A DNA stretch of 32,381 nt from Pseudomonadota bacterium (GCA_029781795.1 JAKOWB010000317.1:1-32381), one strand, 5' to 3'. Counted from the first letter of the stretch, positions 25,301-32,381 are shown. Made by a program: numbers and translations. The notes: generated from the letters alone by a model not told the origin.

Positions 25301-25572
25301 TCATCGACCTGGAAGGCACCGTGGTGCCCGCCTATACGATCTACCAGGTGATCGGCAACATCCCGCTGATCGGCTGGATCATCACCGGCGGCGAGGACGG
25401 CGGCTTCCTCGCGGTGACCTATTCCGTCACCGGGACGATCGGCGACCCCAAGGTCAGCGCCAACCCCCTGTCGGCCATTACGCCCGGCTTCCTGCGCGGC
25501 CTTTTCGGCCTGCTGGAGGACGACGGCAGCGTGCCGCCGCCCTCGCTCTATCCCGACCCGCCGAACCGCTAG
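22300..25572 (+). CDS. AsmA/YhdP-like envelope protein (DUF3971 and AsmA C-terminal domain)
   Basis: A 1090-residue protein. A Pro/Arg-rich cytosolic N-terminus is followed by one transmembrane segment (about 54-74, LLEALLGIVAGLVILLGF) and a very long periplasmic region of beta-type sequence. The middle (about 80-500) fits DUF3971 and the C-terminal third fits AsmA_2, with TVVPAYTIYQVIGNIPLIGW near the end, typical of YhdP. AsmA-like proteins form lipid-conducting grooves between the inner and outer membrane. The start is GTG 22300, overlapping the divergent glnE start by 16 bases; TTG 22321 is the alternative. The 3' end overlaps the convergent pyruvate kinase by 95 bases. Confidence 0.85.
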   Translation: MAREARRLSVEGEGRGELAEAPPAGQPAPPARPRRYGFFRPRPHRGWHRWCRRLLEALLGIVAGLVILLGFAAWRLSEGPIPLNFLTPKLVEAFAAGGTEVSIAQTLLVWDDARQSLDLRVRDLTLKDDDGGPGLILPESNLTLSIAALFRGEVQVVALKVLGADLRLTRLEDGSFLGLGGTAEPLPPDAPAQESSAALGLIDVLLEDDADSPLAGLEGIGLVDSTIVFDDRVNRQVWTLPAKQIDLRREPRGLSGEAELAVMLDDETAYIQVVFAYGKRRGLLDLSANVQQLSTTKLAKALPELAPLALIDTRVSGQVNVTLGQEADLGLYDFELQFGPGSLWLGGEGEPAIPLSDGSLTGFYDNAEDRLEVNRLLLHSGTQAAPGPTFSVEGVVVRDAHGRVAEVTVGVDSLSATQLTRYWPAAFAPGGRVWVAENILGGAVDNLEAKARLRLVAGAERPDLVVESLGGGFDLRDVSVAFLPPMPPATAVSGRATLGLDTLSFEVTQATVEGMAFKPVKVEIYGLSGDDHRLRLNAQGSGEVAALFALLDHPRLGLLGKLGLPYAGVSGEAEVTLGFDFSLRGEVTFEQIATTASASFTDLTLPDAWQGEALNARRLALTFDGKQLNVQGGVSIAGASFDTDWTEPVGGGERRIKAKSPKVAVAALQKLLPALAGRLDGSLALALDVRGNPAGRASVAVDADLTQARFTLPDIELDKAPGEAASARFTARLEQGTVVALEKLSVQAPGFAASGTLSIGAAGDIAAASLTQLTAMGQTLGMVEATPLAGGGWSLRLQGGTLDARRWIKMGQSDGDERAESPLRIADSRLDRILLPGGSLDGVTLSAARDAEGIAAIVVAGTLTAGGKAGGRLSLSLAPEGDGRRAFLLAADDMGALLRALDITESVVGGTLQIQAKAQGPERQSRFEGTVEGKSFGLIDAPTFARMLGMNDESDSEGYPFERLTGSFAWEQGVLSTSLIRAYGGSLGITTKGSLDFRRDVIDLEGTVVPAYTIYQVIGNIPLIGWIITGGEDGGFLAVTYSVTGTIGDPKVSANPLSAITPGFLRGLFGLLEDDGSVPPPSLYPDPPNR

Positions 25573-27064
25573 GCGGTGCCAGGCGCCAGAGTTCGGCGCT
25601 GCGCAGCCGGGGCGAGCGCTTGCGTTGCCGCCGGTCCATGCGGCGCAGTACGTCGTCCACGAAGGCGACGGCTTCGACCAGGTGCGGCCCCTTGTTCAGC
25701 ATGACGCACTCGGCGCGCTGCGCCAGGGCGATGTCGCTGATCTCCGGGCGCGAGGGGCGGCCGCTCTTCAGCAGATTTTCCGCCACCTGGGTGGCCCAGA
25801 TCACCGGCAGGCGGGCCGCCGCCGCCAGCGACAGCAGCTCCTCCTGGGCCGCCGACAGGGCCTCGAACCCCAGCTCGATGGCAAGGTCGCCGCGCGCCAG
25901 CATGATCGCGGTCGGCTGGCGGCCCAGCGCCCGCAGCGCCAGGTCCGGCAGGTTGACCAGGCCCAGCCGGGTCTCGATCTTCAGCACCAGCCCTGGCCAG
26001 CGCCGCCGTCGGCCGAGCCGCGCCGCCAGGGCCTGTTGCAGCGCGTCGACGTCCTCGACCCGCTGCACGAAGGAGAGGCCGATCAGGTCGGCATGGTGGG
26101 CGACGAAGTCGAGGTGATCGAGGTCCGCGGGCGTGAGCGCCGGCAGCGCCAGGTCGGCACCCGGCAGGTTGATCCCCTTCGCCGGCTTCAGACGGCCGCC
26201 ACCCGGCTTGGCGTGGATCACGCGGGCCGTGGCGCCAAGCGCGCACCGGCGCTCGATCACCGCGCCCAGCTTGCCGTCGTCGATCCAGATCTCGCCGCCG
26301 GGCCGCGCGGCCGCCAGCGCCTGCGGCAGGGTCAGCGTGGCCCGGCAGCGCGGCAGACCGTCATCGACGGCCCGCAGCGCCCCCTCGTCGGCGGCAAGCA
26401 GGAAGCGGTCGCCGGGCCGCAGGCGCCGGCTCTTGCCGGGGCCCAGGGCGGCGATGCGCAGCTTGGGGCCGCCTAGGTCCATCAGCACCCGCAGCGGGCG
26501 CCGGGCACGACGACCGGCGGCGCGCGCGCCCTCGATCAGGCGCTGCCAGACCGCCGGGCCGTCGTGCGCGCAGTTGATGCGCACGCAATCGGCGCCCGCC
26601 GCCACCGCGTCGTCGATGAGCGAAGGCTGCTCGGCCGCCGCTGCCGGCAAGGTCACCAGGATGCGTGTGTAGGGGCCGCCGGGATCGGCGCCGAACAGCT
26701 GGCGCTTGGCCTCGGCAAGCGCGCGCTCGCCGGCGAAGAGGTCTGCCTGCGGCCCTGCCGGCTGCAGCCCGGCGAGCGCGGCGAGCGTGGCAGACACCCG
26801 CGCCAGGCTGTCCGTCACGCGCGCCTCGCTGCGTCCGAGCGAGGAAAGTCCCCAGGCGGACAGCTGGTCCTGCAACCTGGTCAGGTCGTGCTGGCGCAGG
26901 GCCAGCCAGGCGGCGAGGTTGGCGGCCGGCCCCGCCGCCTCCGGCCGCTCCAGCCAGTGACGCCGGGGCGCCAGCCAGGTCTCGGCATCGGTGGCGACGG
27001 CGGCGGCGATACGGGTCAGGCGGGCGTGCAGCTGCGCCGGCCCGCCGGCGGGAATGCGTGTCAT
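25478..27064 (-). CDS. Atypical pyruvate kinase with N-terminal extension
   Basis: A 528-residue protein. Residues 1-130 are a helical extension (WGLSSLGRSEARV near 71-83) absent from ordinary pyruvate kinase. The barrel then begins with ILVTLP (135) and VRINCAHDGP (161-170; ordinary enzymes have NFSHG), continues with MDLGGPKLR (195-203), the catalytic KIET (362-365) and ARGDLAIE (390-397), and ends near VMLNKGPHLVEAV (454-466). The C-terminal regulatory domain of normal pyruvate kinase is missing. The active-site Lys, Glu and Asp are kept, so catalysis is plausible. It follows terC by 19 bases. The last 30 or so residues lie in the 95-base overlap with the AsmA-like gene and look non-conserved. 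Confidence 0.82.
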   Translation of the reverse strand: MTRIPAGGPAQLHARLTRIAAAVATDAETWLAPRRHWLERPEAAGPAANLAAWLALRQHDLTRLQDQLSAWGLSSLGRSEARVTDSLARVSATLAALAGLQPAGPQADLFAGERALAEAKRQLFGADPGGPYTRILVTLPAAAAEQPSLIDDAVAAGADCVRINCAHDGPAVWQRLIEGARAAGRRARRPLRVLMDLGGPKLRIAALGPGKSRRLRPGDRFLLAADEGALRAVDDGLPRCRATLTLPQALAAARPGGEIWIDDGKLGAVIERRCALGATARVIHAKPGGGRLKPAKGINLPGADLALPALTPADLDHLDFVAHHADLIGLSFVQRVEDVDALQQALAARLGRRRRWPGLVLKIETRLGLVNLPDLALRALGRQPTAIMLARGDLAIELGFEALSAAQEELLSLAAAARLPVIWATQVAENLLKSGRPSRPEISDIALAQRAECVMLNKGPHLVEAVAFVDDVLRRMDRRQRKRSPRLRSAELWRLAPPSGSAGRDRARAAARCRRPPAGRKGRAGSRA

Positions 27065-27083
27065 GCCATCTCCGGACGAGAGT

Positions 27084-28067
27084 TCAGTTGGCGGTCGCGG
27101 CGGCGTCGCGCCGCGTCCGCCACAGCGAGTAGAGGATGCCGCCGGCCAGCAGGCCGAAGGTCACCGCCAGCGAGATCTCGGACGGGATCTTGCCGACCAG
27201 GCCGACCAGGAAGATCTTGGCGCCGATGAAGACCAGCACCAGGGCCAGGGCCACCTTCAGGTACTTGAAGCGATGGATCGCCGCGGCCAGCGCGAAATAG
27301 AGCGCGCGCAGGCCCAGGATGGCGAAGATGTTCGAGGTGTAGACCACGAAGGCGTCCTGGGTGATGGCAAAGATCGCCGGCACCGAGTCGACGGCGAAGA
27401 TGATGTCGGCGATCTCCACCATGACCAGGGCCACGAAGAGCGGCGTGATCCAGCGCCGCGGGCGGCCGGTGGCCGGGTCGGGCAGGCGCACGAAGAAGCG
27501 CTGGCCGTGCAGCTCCGGCGTCACGCGGAAGTGGCGGCGCATGAAGCGCAGCACCGGGTTCTTCGCCATGTCGTGCGGCCGCTCGCCCAGCAGCAGCATC
27601 TTTACGCCGGTCAGCAGCAGGAAGGCGCCGAAGAGGTAGAGGATCCAGGCGAACTCGGTGACCAGCGTGGCACCCAGGCCGATCATGATCGCGCGCAGCA
27701 CCAGCACGCCCAGGATGCCCCAGAAGAGCACGCGGTGCTGGTAGAGGCGCGGGATGGCGAGGGTGGTGAAGATCAGGGCGATGACGAAGACGTTGTCCAT
27801 CGCCAGCGACTTCTCGACCAGGAAACCGGTCAGGTAGTCCATGCCGGCGGCGGGGCCGAGGTGGCTCCAGACCCAGGCGCCGAAGGCGAGGCCCGCGGCG
27901 ATGTAGCCGGCCGAGAGCAGCAGGCTCTCGCGCACGCCGATCTCGTGCGTCTTGCGGTGCAGCACGCCCAGGTCGAAGACCAGCAGGGCGATGACGATTG
28001 CCAGGAAGCTGAGCCAGAGCCAGCCGGGATGGCCGAGGAAGAGACCGTGGAGAAGTGAATCGAACAT
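27084..28067 (-). CDS. TerC family integral membrane protein (Alx-like)
   Basis: A 327-residue membrane protein with about eight to nine hydrophobic segments. The TerC signatures are EKSLAMDNVFVIALIF and MVEIADIIFAVDSVPAIFAI, which carry the conserved membrane Asp residues, with YTSNIFAILGLRALYF after them. Members (Alx, YoaE, MeeF-like) are linked to manganese export and metalation of secreted proteins. The ribosome-binding site GAAGG lies upstream of ATG 28067. A pyruvate kinase follows 19 bases downstream, and pyruvate kinases often depend on Mn or Mg, so the pair may share metal control; that is inference. I looked for a yybP-ykoY manganese riboswitch in the leader and did not see a convincing one. 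Confidence 0.9.
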   Translation of the reverse strand: MFDSLLHGLFLGHPGWLWLSFLAIVIALLVFDLGVLHRKTHEIGVRESLLLSAGYIAAGLAFGAWVWSHLGPAAGMDYLTGFLVEKSLAMDNVFVIALIFTTLAIPRLYQHRVLFWGILGVLVLRAIMIGLGATLVTEFAWILYLFGAFLLLTGVKMLLLGERPHDMAKNPVLRFMRRHFRVTPELHGQRFFVRLPDPATGRPRRWITPLFVALVMVEIADIIFAVDSVPAIFAITQDAFVVYTSNIFAILGLRALYFALAAAIHRFKYLKVALALVLVFIGAKIFLVGLVGKIPSEISLAVTFGLLAGGILYSLWRTRRDAAATAN

Positions 28068-28249
28068 GCCGGGCCTTCAAGGAAAGTGCGGCTCCGACAT
28101 CGCAGCGGGTTGCTGCCAGAGGGGCCCGGCGCCGACTTACGCTGGAGATGGGATGCGGCCGTCCGGCGTCAAGGGGGGCGGGCGCCGCTTGTTTCGCGTC
28201 GACGGCTTTTGGCATGCTCAGCCCGTCGCCACCCGGAAAGGAACGCCCA

Positions 28250-29014
28250 TTGCCCGACGCCGCCACTGACCGCTCGCTCCTGCCCGGCGACGCCGTCCGC
28301 TTCGATCCCGCCGTGCCGTTGCAGACCTGGGAGGAGATCCCGGCGCACGCGCTGGTCGCCGGCCGGCCGGTGCAGCGCGGCCACCTCTACATCGACGACA
28401 AGGCGCGCGGCCTGCAGGCCGGCGTGTGGGACTGCACCGCCATGACGGCGAAGATGTCGCCCTATCCGGTCGACGAGTTCATGCTGGTGCTGGAGGGCGC
28501 GATCGAGATCCTGCTGCCCGACGGCCGCGTCTCGCGCATCGAGGCGGGCCAGTCTTTCGTGCTGCCCAAGGGCCTGGTCTGCCAATGGCGCCAGCCGGGC
28601 TATGTGAAGAAGATCTTCGTCATCCTGGAGACGCCGGACCAGCCGACCGACCGCCTCTGCACCGGCCTCGCCGTGGCGCGCCCCGACCCGGCGCTGCCGC
28701 TCTCGCCCTCGCCGGCGCCGTCGCCGGACAGCCTGCTCAGCGGCACGCCGGTCCAGCACGGCCGCCAGTTCTTCGAGGACGCCGGCAGTCATCTCACCGT
28801 CGGGGTCTGGGACACCACGGCCTATCACCGCAGGACCGTCCCCTTTCCCCGGCACGAACTGATGTGCCTGCTGGAAGGATCGGTCACCATCACCGGACCG
28901 ACCGGGACTCAGACCTTCAAGGCCGGCGAGTGCTTCTTCGTCCCCTACGGCGCGGTCACCGACTTCCGGACCGATGGCTATCTGAAGAAGATCTACGCGA
29001 TCCTGAAGGTGTGA
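28250..29014 (+). CDS. Two-domain cupin protein (DUF861/cupin_3 type)
   Basis: A 254-residue bicupin. The two halves are clear duplicates: QRGHLYIDD...VGVWDCTAM...YPVDEFMLVLEGAIEI and QHGRQFFED...VGVWDTTAY...FPRHELMCLLEGSVTI, each ending in YVKKIFVILE or YLKKIYAILK. The usual cupin metal histidines are missing in both, in line with the DUF861 group. The start is TTG 28250, seven bases after GGAAAGGAA; the frame to 28055 would read through the upstream gap. It is divergent from terC. The function is unknown. The 3' end overlaps the convergent sigma-factor gene by 59 bases. Confidence 0.78.
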   Translation: MPDAATDRSLLPGDAVRFDPAVPLQTWEEIPAHALVAGRPVQRGHLYIDDKARGLQAGVWDCTAMTAKMSPYPVDEFMLVLEGAIEILLPDGRVSRIEAGQSFVLPKGLVCQWRQPGYVKKIFVILETPDQPTDRLCTGLAVARPDPALPLSPSPAPSPDSLLSGTPVQHGRQFFEDAGSHLTVGVWDTTAYHRRTVPFPRHELMCLLEGSVTITGPTGTQTFKAGECFFVPYGAVTDFRTDGYLKKIYAILKV

Positions 29015-29906
29015 GCGAACCCTCTCCCGAGGGGAGAGGGTTGTTTGCCACCCCGCGCAGCTTCTCCGGATTGCGCACGACGTAGATCGCGACGATGCGC
29101 TCGCCGTCGCTGTCGAAGGCCATGGTCTGCAGCGTGCCGTCCTGCTCGCGGCTGACCAGGCCGGGCAGGCCGTTGATCCGCGCCGGCCAGGCGGCCACCA
29201 CCGCGTCGAACGCGCCCTTGGCCTTCAGCCCGGCGAAGAAGCGGGCGATCTTGTCGGCGCCCAGGATGGGGTTCAGCGCCGCGCGGCGCAGGCCGCCGCC
29301 GTCGGCGACCAGCACCGCGTCCTTGGCCAGCAGGGCCGCCAGCGCCGCCGCGTCGCCGCTCCGCAGCGCCGCCTGGAAGGCGGCGGCGATGGCCTCGCCC
29401 TGGCCCTTCGGCACCGGGAAGCGCGGCCGTGCCTGCTGCACGTTGGCGCGCGCCCGCGCCGCGAGCTGGCGGCAGGCGGCCTCGCTGCGCTCCAGCGCGC
29501 GGGCGACCTCGGCATAGCCCAGGTCGAAGACGTCGTGCAGCAGGAAGGCCGCGCGCTCCAGCGGCGAGAGGCGCTCCAGCGCCAGCAGCAGCGCGACCGA
29601 GAGGTCGGCCGCCAGCTCGCCGGGGCTGTCCGCGGGATAGTCTTCCACCACCGGCTCCGGCAGCCAGGGGCCGACGTAGGTCTCGCGCCGCGCCTTGGCG
29701 GCCTTCAGGCGGTCGAGGCAGAGGCGCGTCACCAACCGGGTCAGGAAGCCGGCCGGGTTCTCCACCCGGCCCTCCTCCACCGCCTGCCAGCGCAGCCAGG
29801 CGTCCTGCAGCGCGTCCTCCGCCTCGGCGAGCGAGCCCAGCATGCGGTAGGCGAGGCCGGTGAGGCGCCGCCGTTCCGCCTGGAACGTCGCCAGGCGCTC
29901 GCTCAT
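28956..29906 (-). CDS. ECF41-type RNA polymerase sigma factor
   Basis: A 316-residue ECF sigma factor with region 2 (residues 5-70, AYRMLGSLAEAEDALQDAWLRW) and region 4 (105-160). The ECF41 hallmarks are all present: the WLPEP linker motif (81-85), a SnoaL-like C-terminal domain with DGGG (202-205), and NPEKL (279-283, for NPDKL). Residues past about 286 are encoded by a palindromic repeat and by the antisense of the cupin gene, so this tail is not part of the family. The start overlaps the CMD stop (ATGA 29903-29906), so both are made from one transcript driven by the ECF41 promoter upstream. The C-terminal domain replaces an anti-sigma factor in this group. Confidence 0.92.
   Translation of the reverse strand: MSERLATFQAERRRLTGLAYRMLGSLAEAEDALQDAWLRWQAVEEGRVENPAGFLTRLVTRLCLDRLKAAKARRETYVGPWLPEPVVEDYPADSPGELAADLSVALLLALERLSPLERAAFLLHDVFDLGYAEVARALERSEAACRQLAARARANVQQARPRFPVPKGQGEAIAAAFQAALRSGDAAALAALLAKDAVLVADGGGLRRAALNPILGADKIARFFAGLKAKGAFDAVVAAWPARINGLPGLVSREQDGTLQTMAFDSDGERIVAIYVVRNPEKLRGVANNPLPSGEGSLTPSGSRRSSSDSHRSGSR
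29018..29042. repeat. Short palindromic repeat (terminator-like)
   Basis: AACCCTCTCCC and GGGAGAGGGTT form a perfect 11-bp stem with a 3-base loop, four bases after the cupin stop. The core is the same as that of the 6494-6630 element. It would end or stabilise the cupin transcript and lies inside the C-terminal coding tail of the sigma factor. Confidence 0.75.
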
Positions 29907-30370
29907 GCCGCCCGCTTGTCGGCGGCGTTGACCGGATGCTGGCTGCGCAGGCCGACGGCCAGGCGGTTCCAGGCGTTGATCAGGCCGATGAGGGCGGTGA
30001 GGTTGACGATCTCGGCCTCGCTGAACTGCTCGGTCAGCGCGGCATAGACCTCGTCCGGCGCGTTGGTCTGGGCGATCAAAGTCAGCGCCTCGGTCCAGGC
30101 CAGCGCCGCCCGCTCGCGCGGGCTGTAGAGCGAGGATTCGCGCCACGCCGGCAGCATGTAGAGGCGCATCTCGCTCTCGCCGTGCTTGCGCGCGTCGCTG
30201 GTGTGCATGTGGATGCAGAAGGCGCAACCGTTGATCTGCGAGGCGCGGGTCTTCACCAGCTCATAGAGGCTGTATTCCAGGCCGGAGGCGGCAAGCGCCC
30301 CCTCCAGCGCGACCATGGCCTTGTAGACGGCGGGCGAGGCGGCGGCGGGATTGGCGATACGGGCGGTCAT
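29903..30370 (-). CDS. Carboxymuconolactone decarboxylase/AhpD-like protein
   Basis: A 155-residue AhpD-like protein. The redox site is INGCAFCIHMHTSDARK with Cys49, Cys52 and His56. Members reduce peroxides or act as COE partner proteins of ECF41 sigma factors. The start at ATG 30370 is preferred over the frame to 30403, because the upper ATG lies on the -10 element of the ECF41 promoter; an AAGGAG ribosome-binding site stands just upstream of 30370. It overlaps the sigma factor start (ATGA) and so forms a two-gene operon. Confidence 0.9.
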   Translation of the reverse strand: MTARIANPAAASPAVYKAMVALEGALAASGLEYSLYELVKTRASQINGCAFCIHMHTSDARKHGESEMRLYMLPAWRESSLYSPRERAALAWTEALTLIAQTNAPDEVYAALTEQFSEAEIVNLTALIGLINAWNRLAVGLRSQHPVNAADKRAA

Positions 30371-30403
30371 GTCATGGCTCCTTCCATTGGGGTTCGGAGA
30401 CAT

Positions 30404-30430
30404 GACGAGGCTAGGCCCGCCGCTGTGACA
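30404..30430 (-). promoter_or_regulatory. ECF41 promoter of the CMD-sigma operon
   Basis: Read on the minus strand, TGTCACA (30424-30430) is separated by exactly 16 bases from CGTC (30404-30407), the consensus ECF41 -35/-10 pair. It is 34 bases upstream of the CMD start, which implies autoregulation by the sigma factor encoded in the same operon. Confidence 0.8.
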
Positions 30431-30432
30431 TG

Positions 30433-30455
30433 GGGGCGAAAATTTCTTTCGCCCC
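30433..30455 (-). terminator. Hairpin downstream of tyrS
   Basis: A perfect 9-bp stem (GGGGCGAAA/TTTCGCCCC) with a 5-base loop starts 7 bases after the tyrS stop. It is not followed by a T-run on the minus strand. It stands directly before the ECF41 promoter and could shield it from tyrS transcription. Confidence 0.55.
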
Positions 30456-30461
30456 GGAAGA

Positions 30462-31706
30462 CTAACCCGCCTTCACCAGCGCGTGGCGCTTGCGGCCGGC
30501 GGAGAGCTTCATCACCCCCTCGGCCAGGTCGGCGAGGCCCGCGGTGTCGGTCTCGCCGGCGATCGGCCGGTCGTTGAGCCGCGCGCCGCCGCCCTTGATC
30601 AGGCGCCGCGCCTCGCCGTTGCTGGCGGCCAGGCCGGCCTCGCGCAGCAGCTCGTAGAGCGGCACGCCGGCCGCCAGGCGCTCGCGCGCCACGGTGATGG
30701 TCGGCAGGTCGCTGCCGATGCCGCCCTGCTCGAAGGTCTGGCGCGCCGTCTCGGCCGCCTGTCCGGCGGCGGCCTCGCCGCGGCAAAGGCGGGTCGCCTC
30801 GTTCGCCAGGATCTTCTTGGCCTCGTTGATCTCCTGCCCCTGCAGCGCCACCAGCCGGGCGATCTCGTCCAGCGGCAGGTCGGTGAAGAGCTTCAGGAAC
30901 TTGCCGACGTCGGCGTCCTCGGTGTTGCGCCAGAACTGCCAGTAGTCGAAGTGCGACAGGCGCTTCTCGCTGAGCCAGACGGCGCCGGCGGCGGTCTTGC
31001 CCATCTTCGCGCCGCTGGCCGTGGTGATCAGCGGCGTGGTGAGGCCGAAGAGCTCGGCGCCGGCGATGCGGCGGGCCAGCTCGACGCCGTTGACGATGTT
31101 GCCCCACTGGTCGCTGCCGCCCATCTGCAGGCGGCAGCCGTGGCGGCGGTAGAGCTCCAGGAAGTCGTAGGCCTGGAGGATCATGTAGTTGAACTCGAGG
31201 AAGGTCAGCGGCTGCTCGCGCTCCAGCCGGAGCTTCACCGAATCGAAGGTCAGCATGCGGTTGATGGTGAAGTGCCGCCCGACGTCGCGCAGGAAAGGGA
31301 TGTAGGCCAGCCTGTCCAGCCACTCGGCGTTGTTGGTCAGGACGGCCTGGCCATCCTCGAAGCCGACGAGGTTCTCGAAGGTGCGGCGGATCTCGGCGAT
31401 GTTGCTCGCGATGATCTCGTCGGTCAGGAGCTGGCGCGTCTCGTCGCGCCCCGAGGGGTCGCCGATCTTGGTAGTGCCGCCGCCCATCAGCACGATGGGC
31501 TTGTGCCCGGTCTGCTTCATGCGCCGCAGCATCATGATGGAGACCAGGTGGCCGACGTGCAGCGAGTCCGCCGTCGCGTCGTAGCCGACATAGGCCACCA
31601 CGGGCTCCTTGTCCGCCAGCGCGTCGAGCGCCGCCAGGTCGGTCGCCTGGTGGATGTAGCCACGCTCCTGGAGCGTGCGCAGGAAGTCAGACTTGAGCGC
31701 GGTCAT
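30462..31706 (-). CDS. tyrS: Tyrosyl-tRNA synthetase
   Basis: A 414-residue class I synthetase of the bacterial TyrRS type. The HIGH motif is HVGH (50-53) and the KMSKS motif is KMGKT (234-238); tyrosine- and ATP-pocket segments include [41 protein letters not shown]-terminal S4 RNA-binding domain spans about 345-405. It charges tRNA-Tyr in the cytosol and appears complete. It is divergent from anmK, an arrangement frequent in alphaproteobacteria. No T-box-like leader is visible in the 81-base gap. Confidence 0.97.
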   Translation of the reverse strand: MTALKSDFLRTLQERGYIHQATDLAALDALADKEPVVAYVGYDATADSLHVGHLVSIMMLRRMKQTGHKPIVLMGGGTTKIGDPSGRDETRQLLTDEIIASNIAEIRRTFENLVGFEDGQAVLTNNAEWLDRLAYIPFLRDVGRHFTINRMLTFDSVKLRLEREQPLTFLEFNYMILQAYDFLELYRRHGCRLQMGGSDQWGNIVNGVELARRIAGAELFGLTTPLITTASGAKMGKTAAGAVWLSEKRLSHFDYWQFWRNTEDADVGKFLKLFTDLPLDEIARLVALQGQEINEAKKILANEATRLCRGEAAAGQAAETARQTFEQGGIGSDLPTITVARERLAAGVPLYELLREAGLAASNGEARRLIKGGGARLNDRPIAGETDTAGLADLAEGVMKLSAGRKRHALVKAG

Positions 31707-31787
31707 GGCATTGCTTGGCCTTGCGAAAGGGCGGCCTCTCTAGCACGGTCGGCGGCAGGGGCAAAGCCGCGCGGAGTCGCCATTCCC

Positions 31788-32381
31788 GTGTCCAACCGCT
31801 GGATCGCCGGCCTGATGAGCGGCACCTCGCTCGACGGCATCGACGTCGCCCTGCTCAAGACGGATGGCGAGCGGGTGCTGGCGGCCGGGCCGCGCTTCAC
31901 CTTCGACTACGACGACGCCTTCCGCGCGCGGCTGCGCGCCCTGCTGGGCGGCGAGGCGCCGGAGGAGCAGGTGCGCCAGGTGGAGGCCGAGCTGACCGAC
32001 CGCCATGCCGAGGCGGTGCGCCGCCTGCTGCGGCTGGCGAAGCTGACGTCCGACGACCTGGAGCTGGTGGGCTTCCACGGCCAGACTATCCTGCACGCGC
32101 CGCACCAGCGCCTGACCTGGCAGATCGGCGACGGCGCGCGCCTGGCGGCGGCGCTGGGCCTGCCGGTGGTAAACGATTTCCGCAGTGCCGACGTAGCGGC
32201 GGGCGGGCAGGGCGCGCCGCTGGTGCCGGTGTTCCACCGCGCCCTGGCGGCGGGGCTGCCGAAGCCGCTTGCGGTGCTCAACATCGGCGGCGTCGCCAAC
32301 GTCACCTTCATCGGCGAGGACGAGACGCTGGTCGCCTGCGACACCGGGCCGGGCAATGCGCTGCTCGACGATTGGATCCTG
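31788..32381 (+). CDS. anmK: Anhydro-N-acetylmuramic acid kinase, N-terminal part (cut by window end)
   Basis: The first 198 codons of AnmK, starting at GTG 31788 (VSNRWIAGLMSGTSLDGIDVA) with GGAG about 12 bases upstream. Family motifs are the ATP-binding MSGTSLDGIDVALL, GFHGQTILHAP, the catalytic VNDFRSADVAAGGQGAPLVP, NIGGVANVTFI and CDTGPGN. The enzyme opens and phosphorylates 1,6-anhydroMurNAc to MurNAc-6-phosphate in cell-wall recycling. The C-terminal half lies beyond the window, so intactness there cannot be judged. Confidence 0.95.
   Translation, partial: MSNRWIAGLMSGTSLDGIDVALLKTDGERVLAAGPRFTFDYDDAFRARLRALLGGEAPEEQVRQVEAELTDRHAEAVRRLLRLAKLTSDDLELVGFHGQTILHAPHQRLTWQIGDGARLAAALGLPVVNDFRSADVAAGGQGAPLVPVFHRALAAGLPKPLAVLNIGGVANVTFIGEDETLVACDTGPGNALLDDWIL

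Noticed and set aside
28068..28249. yybP-ykoY manganese riboswitch upstream of terC
   Set aside because: I looked for the conserved GGGGAGUAG and CGUCAA elements in order on the minus strand and did not find a convincing set; only GC-rich hairpins are visible.
28956..30227. A 423-codon frame with a longer sigma-factor N-terminus
   Set aside because: The extra N-terminal codons are out-of-frame translation of the CMD gene; the ATG at 29906 gives the normal ECF41 start.
1..32381. CRISPR arrays, tRNA or rRNA genes, IS elements, prophage
   Set aside because: No regular direct-repeat spacing, cloverleaf with CCA-type end, transposase motif or phage gene was seen in the window.

Overview
The window is very GC-rich (about 70% by eye), gene-dense, and reads as chromosome from an alphaproteobacterium, most likely of the Rhodospirillales or a nearby order. 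The gene content points that way: bcp beside glnE, tyrS divergent from anmK, a DUF455 ferritin-like protein, two types of palindromic intergenic repeat common in this class, and many ATGA/GTGA gene overlaps. No rRNA, tRNA, CRISPR array, transposase, integrase or phage gene was seen. The placement below class level is an inference.

Layout. (1) 1-9072, plus strand, is a catabolic run: the end of one phytoene-desaturase-like flavoprotein, a second complete one, a GcvT-family folate-dependent methyltransferase, an ADP-forming acyl-CoA synthetase, a class III aminotransferase, and then, after a palindromic repeat, a PuuB-like FAD amine oxidase, a small cupin and a class I glutamine amidotransferase. 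This looks like oxidation, deamination and demethylation of an amine, with CoA activation of the acid product; the substrate cannot be read from the sequence. (2) 9087-11976 holds the most unusual gene: one uninterrupted minus-strand frame that joins an N-terminal TetR/BetI-type DNA-binding repressor to a C-terminal Rieske oxygenase of the betaine/carnitine type. Two inverted-repeat operator candidates lie just upstream, and a SAM-dependent methyltransferase is divergent. (3) 12007-16128 has a molybdopterin oxidoreductase, a phytanoyl-CoA dioxygenase-like enzyme and a divergent MetR-like LysR regulator, with an exact MetR-type box between the last two. (4) 16072-22315, minus strand, is a tight likely operon: glnE, bcp, a CurA-like reductase, a DUF455 ferritin-like protein and a DUF2332 protein. 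(5) 22300-25572 is a large AsmA/YhdP-like envelope protein, convergent with an atypical pyruvate kinase that lies downstream of a TerC membrane protein. (6) 28250-30430 has a two-domain cupin and an ECF41 sigma-factor module (carboxymuconolactone decarboxylase plus sigma factor) with a canonical ECF41 promoter. (7) 30462-32381 has tyrS and the 5' part of anmK, divergent.

The best candidate for something undescribed is the TetR-Rieske fusion. A regulator that is also an enzyme could couple the substrate, oxygen or iron-sulfur state directly to transcription of its own gene and of the divergent methyltransferase gene. That role is inference; the fused reading frame, the intact metal-ligand motifs, the absence of any start codon at the domain junction, and the operator-like palindromes are visible in the sequence.
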